From an uncultured Acidimicrobiales bacterium (GTDB lineage Bacteria > Actinomycetota > Acidimicrobiia > Acidimicrobiales > UBA10347): 6,836 nt of DNA. The notes beneath the pieces were generated by a model. That model had not been told where the DNA came from and made no database searches. It saw only the letters and a list, made by a program, of their open reading frames with translations. Position 1 is the first letter of the stretch; the number at the start of each line of letters is the position of its first letter. The position numbers and the translations under genes are program-made. Where the stretch lies: the NCBI GenBank assembly GCA_937942965.1, contig CALDGN010000445.1, positions 1-6,836 on the forward strand, written 5' to 3'. Positions 6,002 through 6,836 of the stretch are shown in pieces.

Positions 6002-6014
6002 CCCCATCCTGGGG
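6002..6014. repeat. Short hairpin CCCCA-TCC-TGGGG
   Basis: Perfect 5-bp arms with a 3-base loop, 55 bp upstream of the crotonase start and just before TCGCGATCGA. It could be part of the regulatory region, or chance at this GC content. Confidence 0.25.
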
Positions 6015-6056
6015 TCGCGATCGACTCGCTCAGTACGCCGAGTGTCGGCCGACAAC

Positions 6057-6062
6057 TACGGT
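6057..6062 (+). promoter_or_regulatory. Possible -10 (TACGGT) for leaderless crotonase transcript
   Basis: TACGGT matches TAnnnT and ends 6 nt before ATG 6069. That is the spacing expected when transcription starts at the A of the start codon. The absence of a Shine-Dalgarno before this ATG agrees with a leaderless message. No clear -35 is seen. Confidence 0.4.
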
Positions 6063-6068
6063 CGAGCC

Positions 6069-6836
6069 ATGACTTACGCGGATACCGAAACGCTGCTCTT
6101 CGAGGCTGGCGACAACGGCGTGCTCACGATGACCCTGAATCGGCCCGAGAAGAAGAACGCCGCGAACCATGTCATGTGGGACGAGCTCCTCGAGACGTTC
6201 CGCCGAGTGAAGCACGATGACGACGTGCGCGTCTTCGTGATCACGGGGGCGTCCGACGCGTTCTGCTCCGGCGCCGATCTCGGCGGCGGTGGACCGGCTC
6301 GCCATCAACTCGCGTCGATGCGCCACATCCACGACATCGCCATCGGGCTGCATGAGCTGCCGATGCCGACGATCGCAAAGGTCAACGGCGTTGCCGCTGG
6401 CGCCGGTTGCAACATGGCACTCGGCTGCGACCTGATCGTCGCCAGTGACCGGGCCCGCTTCTCCGAGATCTTCAGCCGCCGAGGGCTAAGCGTCGATTTC
6501 GGTGGCACCTGGCTGCTGCCCCGGCTCATCGGGGTGCACAAGGCCAAGGAGCTCGCCTTCTTCGCCGACATCATCGACGCAGAGACCGCAGAGCGGTTCG
6601 GCATCGTGAACCACGTCGTGCCCCACGATGAGCTCGATGCGTTCGTCGACGACTGGGCGGGCCGGCTCGCCGCAGGGCCGCCGATCGCGCTGGCTCAAAC
6701 CAAGGCCATGCTCAACAAGTCGCTGACCATGACCATGGACGAAGCCCTCGACAACGAAGGCTGGGCCCAGACGGTGAACTTCTCGACCAAGGACACTCGC
6801 GAGGCGGTGAGCGCCTTCTTGGAGAAGCGCGATCCG
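6069..6836 (+). CDS. Enoyl-CoA hydratase/isomerase (crotonase) family protein, PaaG-like, 3' truncated
   Basis: The frame runs from ATG 6069 to the last base of the window (256 codons) with no stop. By comparison with PaaG (about 262 residues in my memory) only a few residues are missing. Crotonase features in order: L-T-L-N-R-P-E-K-K-N-A around 20-31, oxyanion segment FCSGADL at 65-71, V-N-G-V-A-A-G-A-G-C-N at 105-115, C-D-L-I-V-A-S at 120-126, GGTWLLPRLIG at 145-155 and E-A-V-S-A-F-L-E-K-R near the end. The two glutamates of classical enoyl-CoA hydratase (in GGGCE and QPE) are replaced by Asn115 and, on my alignment, Phe135. Asp143, just before FGGTW, matches the catalytic Asp of PaaG-type isomerases. 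I therefore favour a CoA-ester double-bond isomerase or ring-type isomerase over a hydratase. It acts in the cytoplasm on fatty or aromatic acyl-CoA breakdown. Confidence 0.92.
   Translation, partial: MTYADTETLLFEAGDNGVLTMTLNRPEKKNAANHVMWDELLETFRRVKHDDDVRVFVITGASDAFCSGADLGGGGPARHQLASMRHIHDIAIGLHELPMPTIAKVNGVAAGAGCNMALGCDLIVASDRARFSEIFSRRGLSVDFGGTWLLPRLIGVHKAKELAFFADIIDAETAERFGIVNHVVPHDELDAFVDDWAGRLAAGPPIALAQTKAMLNKSLTMTMDEALDNEGWAQTVNFSTKDTREAVSAFLEKRDP

Larger units (their letters stand above)
5907..6068. promoter_or_regulatory. Divergent intergenic region (162 bp) between membrane protein and crotonase genes
   Basis: This is the only substantial non-coding stretch of the window and should hold promoters for both flanking genes. 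It contains a 19-bp palindrome (5957-5975) and a CCCCA-TCC-TGGGG hairpin (6002-6014). A TAnnnT element lies next to the crotonase start. No tRNA or clear riboswitch-like structure is seen. Confidence 0.6.

Noticed and set aside
1..6836. A mobile element, CRISPR array, defence island or dedicated biosynthetic cluster.
   Set aside because: No transposase, integrase, direct-repeat array, toxin-antitoxin pair or megasynthase was seen, and base composition looks even across the window.

Overview
This is a high-GC window (by eye roughly 60-65%) of densely packed bacterial genes with a catabolic, acyl-thioester-oriented gene set. It holds a luciferase-like flavin oxidoreductase, an HSL-type esterase, a zinc-free MDR oxidoreductase, a two-subunit MaoC/Had-type dehydratase, an M24 peptidase, an APRT-like phosphoribosyltransferase, a small membrane protein and a PaaG-like crotonase. 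The GC content, family mix, HadAB-like dehydratase pair and probable leaderless starts suggest an actinobacterium, possibly of the Acidimicrobiia (Ilumatobacter-like). That placement is an inference from protein flavour; no marker gene is present.

Layout. (1) Positions 1-1660, plus strand: the 3' part of an LLM-class oxidoreductase, then an alpha/beta hydrolase whose start codon lies inside the end of the first gene. (2) Positions 4889-1657, minus strand: a probable four-gene operon transcribed right to left. Its order is M24 metallopeptidase, MaoC N-terminal-type (HadA-like) subunit, MaoC (HadB-like) hydratase subunit, then the NAD(P)H:quinone-oxidoreductase-like MDR. The last three each have an AGGAG Shine-Dalgarno. 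The first and last plus-strand and minus-strand units meet tail to tail with overlapping stop codons at 1657-1660. (3) Positions 4924-5466, plus strand: an APRT-like phosphoribosyltransferase, divergent from the peptidase with only about 34 bp between starts. (4) Positions 5906-5460, minus strand: a four-helix membrane protein, again convergent with overlapping ends (7 bp). (5) Positions 5907-6068: the only real intergenic region (162 bp), with a 19-bp palindrome and a smaller hairpin. (6) Positions 6069-6836, plus strand: an enoyl-CoA hydratase/isomerase family gene cut off by the window end a few codons short of its expected stop.

The MaoC pair and the MDR protein plausibly act on the same (enoyl-/hydroxy-)acyl thioester pathway, and the crotonase fits beside them. 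The peptidase and phosphoribosyltransferase have no obvious link to that pathway. I see no RNA gene, mobile element, CRISPR array or clearly new system. The most checkable oddities are catalytic-residue variants in the esterase and the crotonase, an unexplained CxxC-coding stretch upstream of the HadA-like gene, and the intergenic palindrome.
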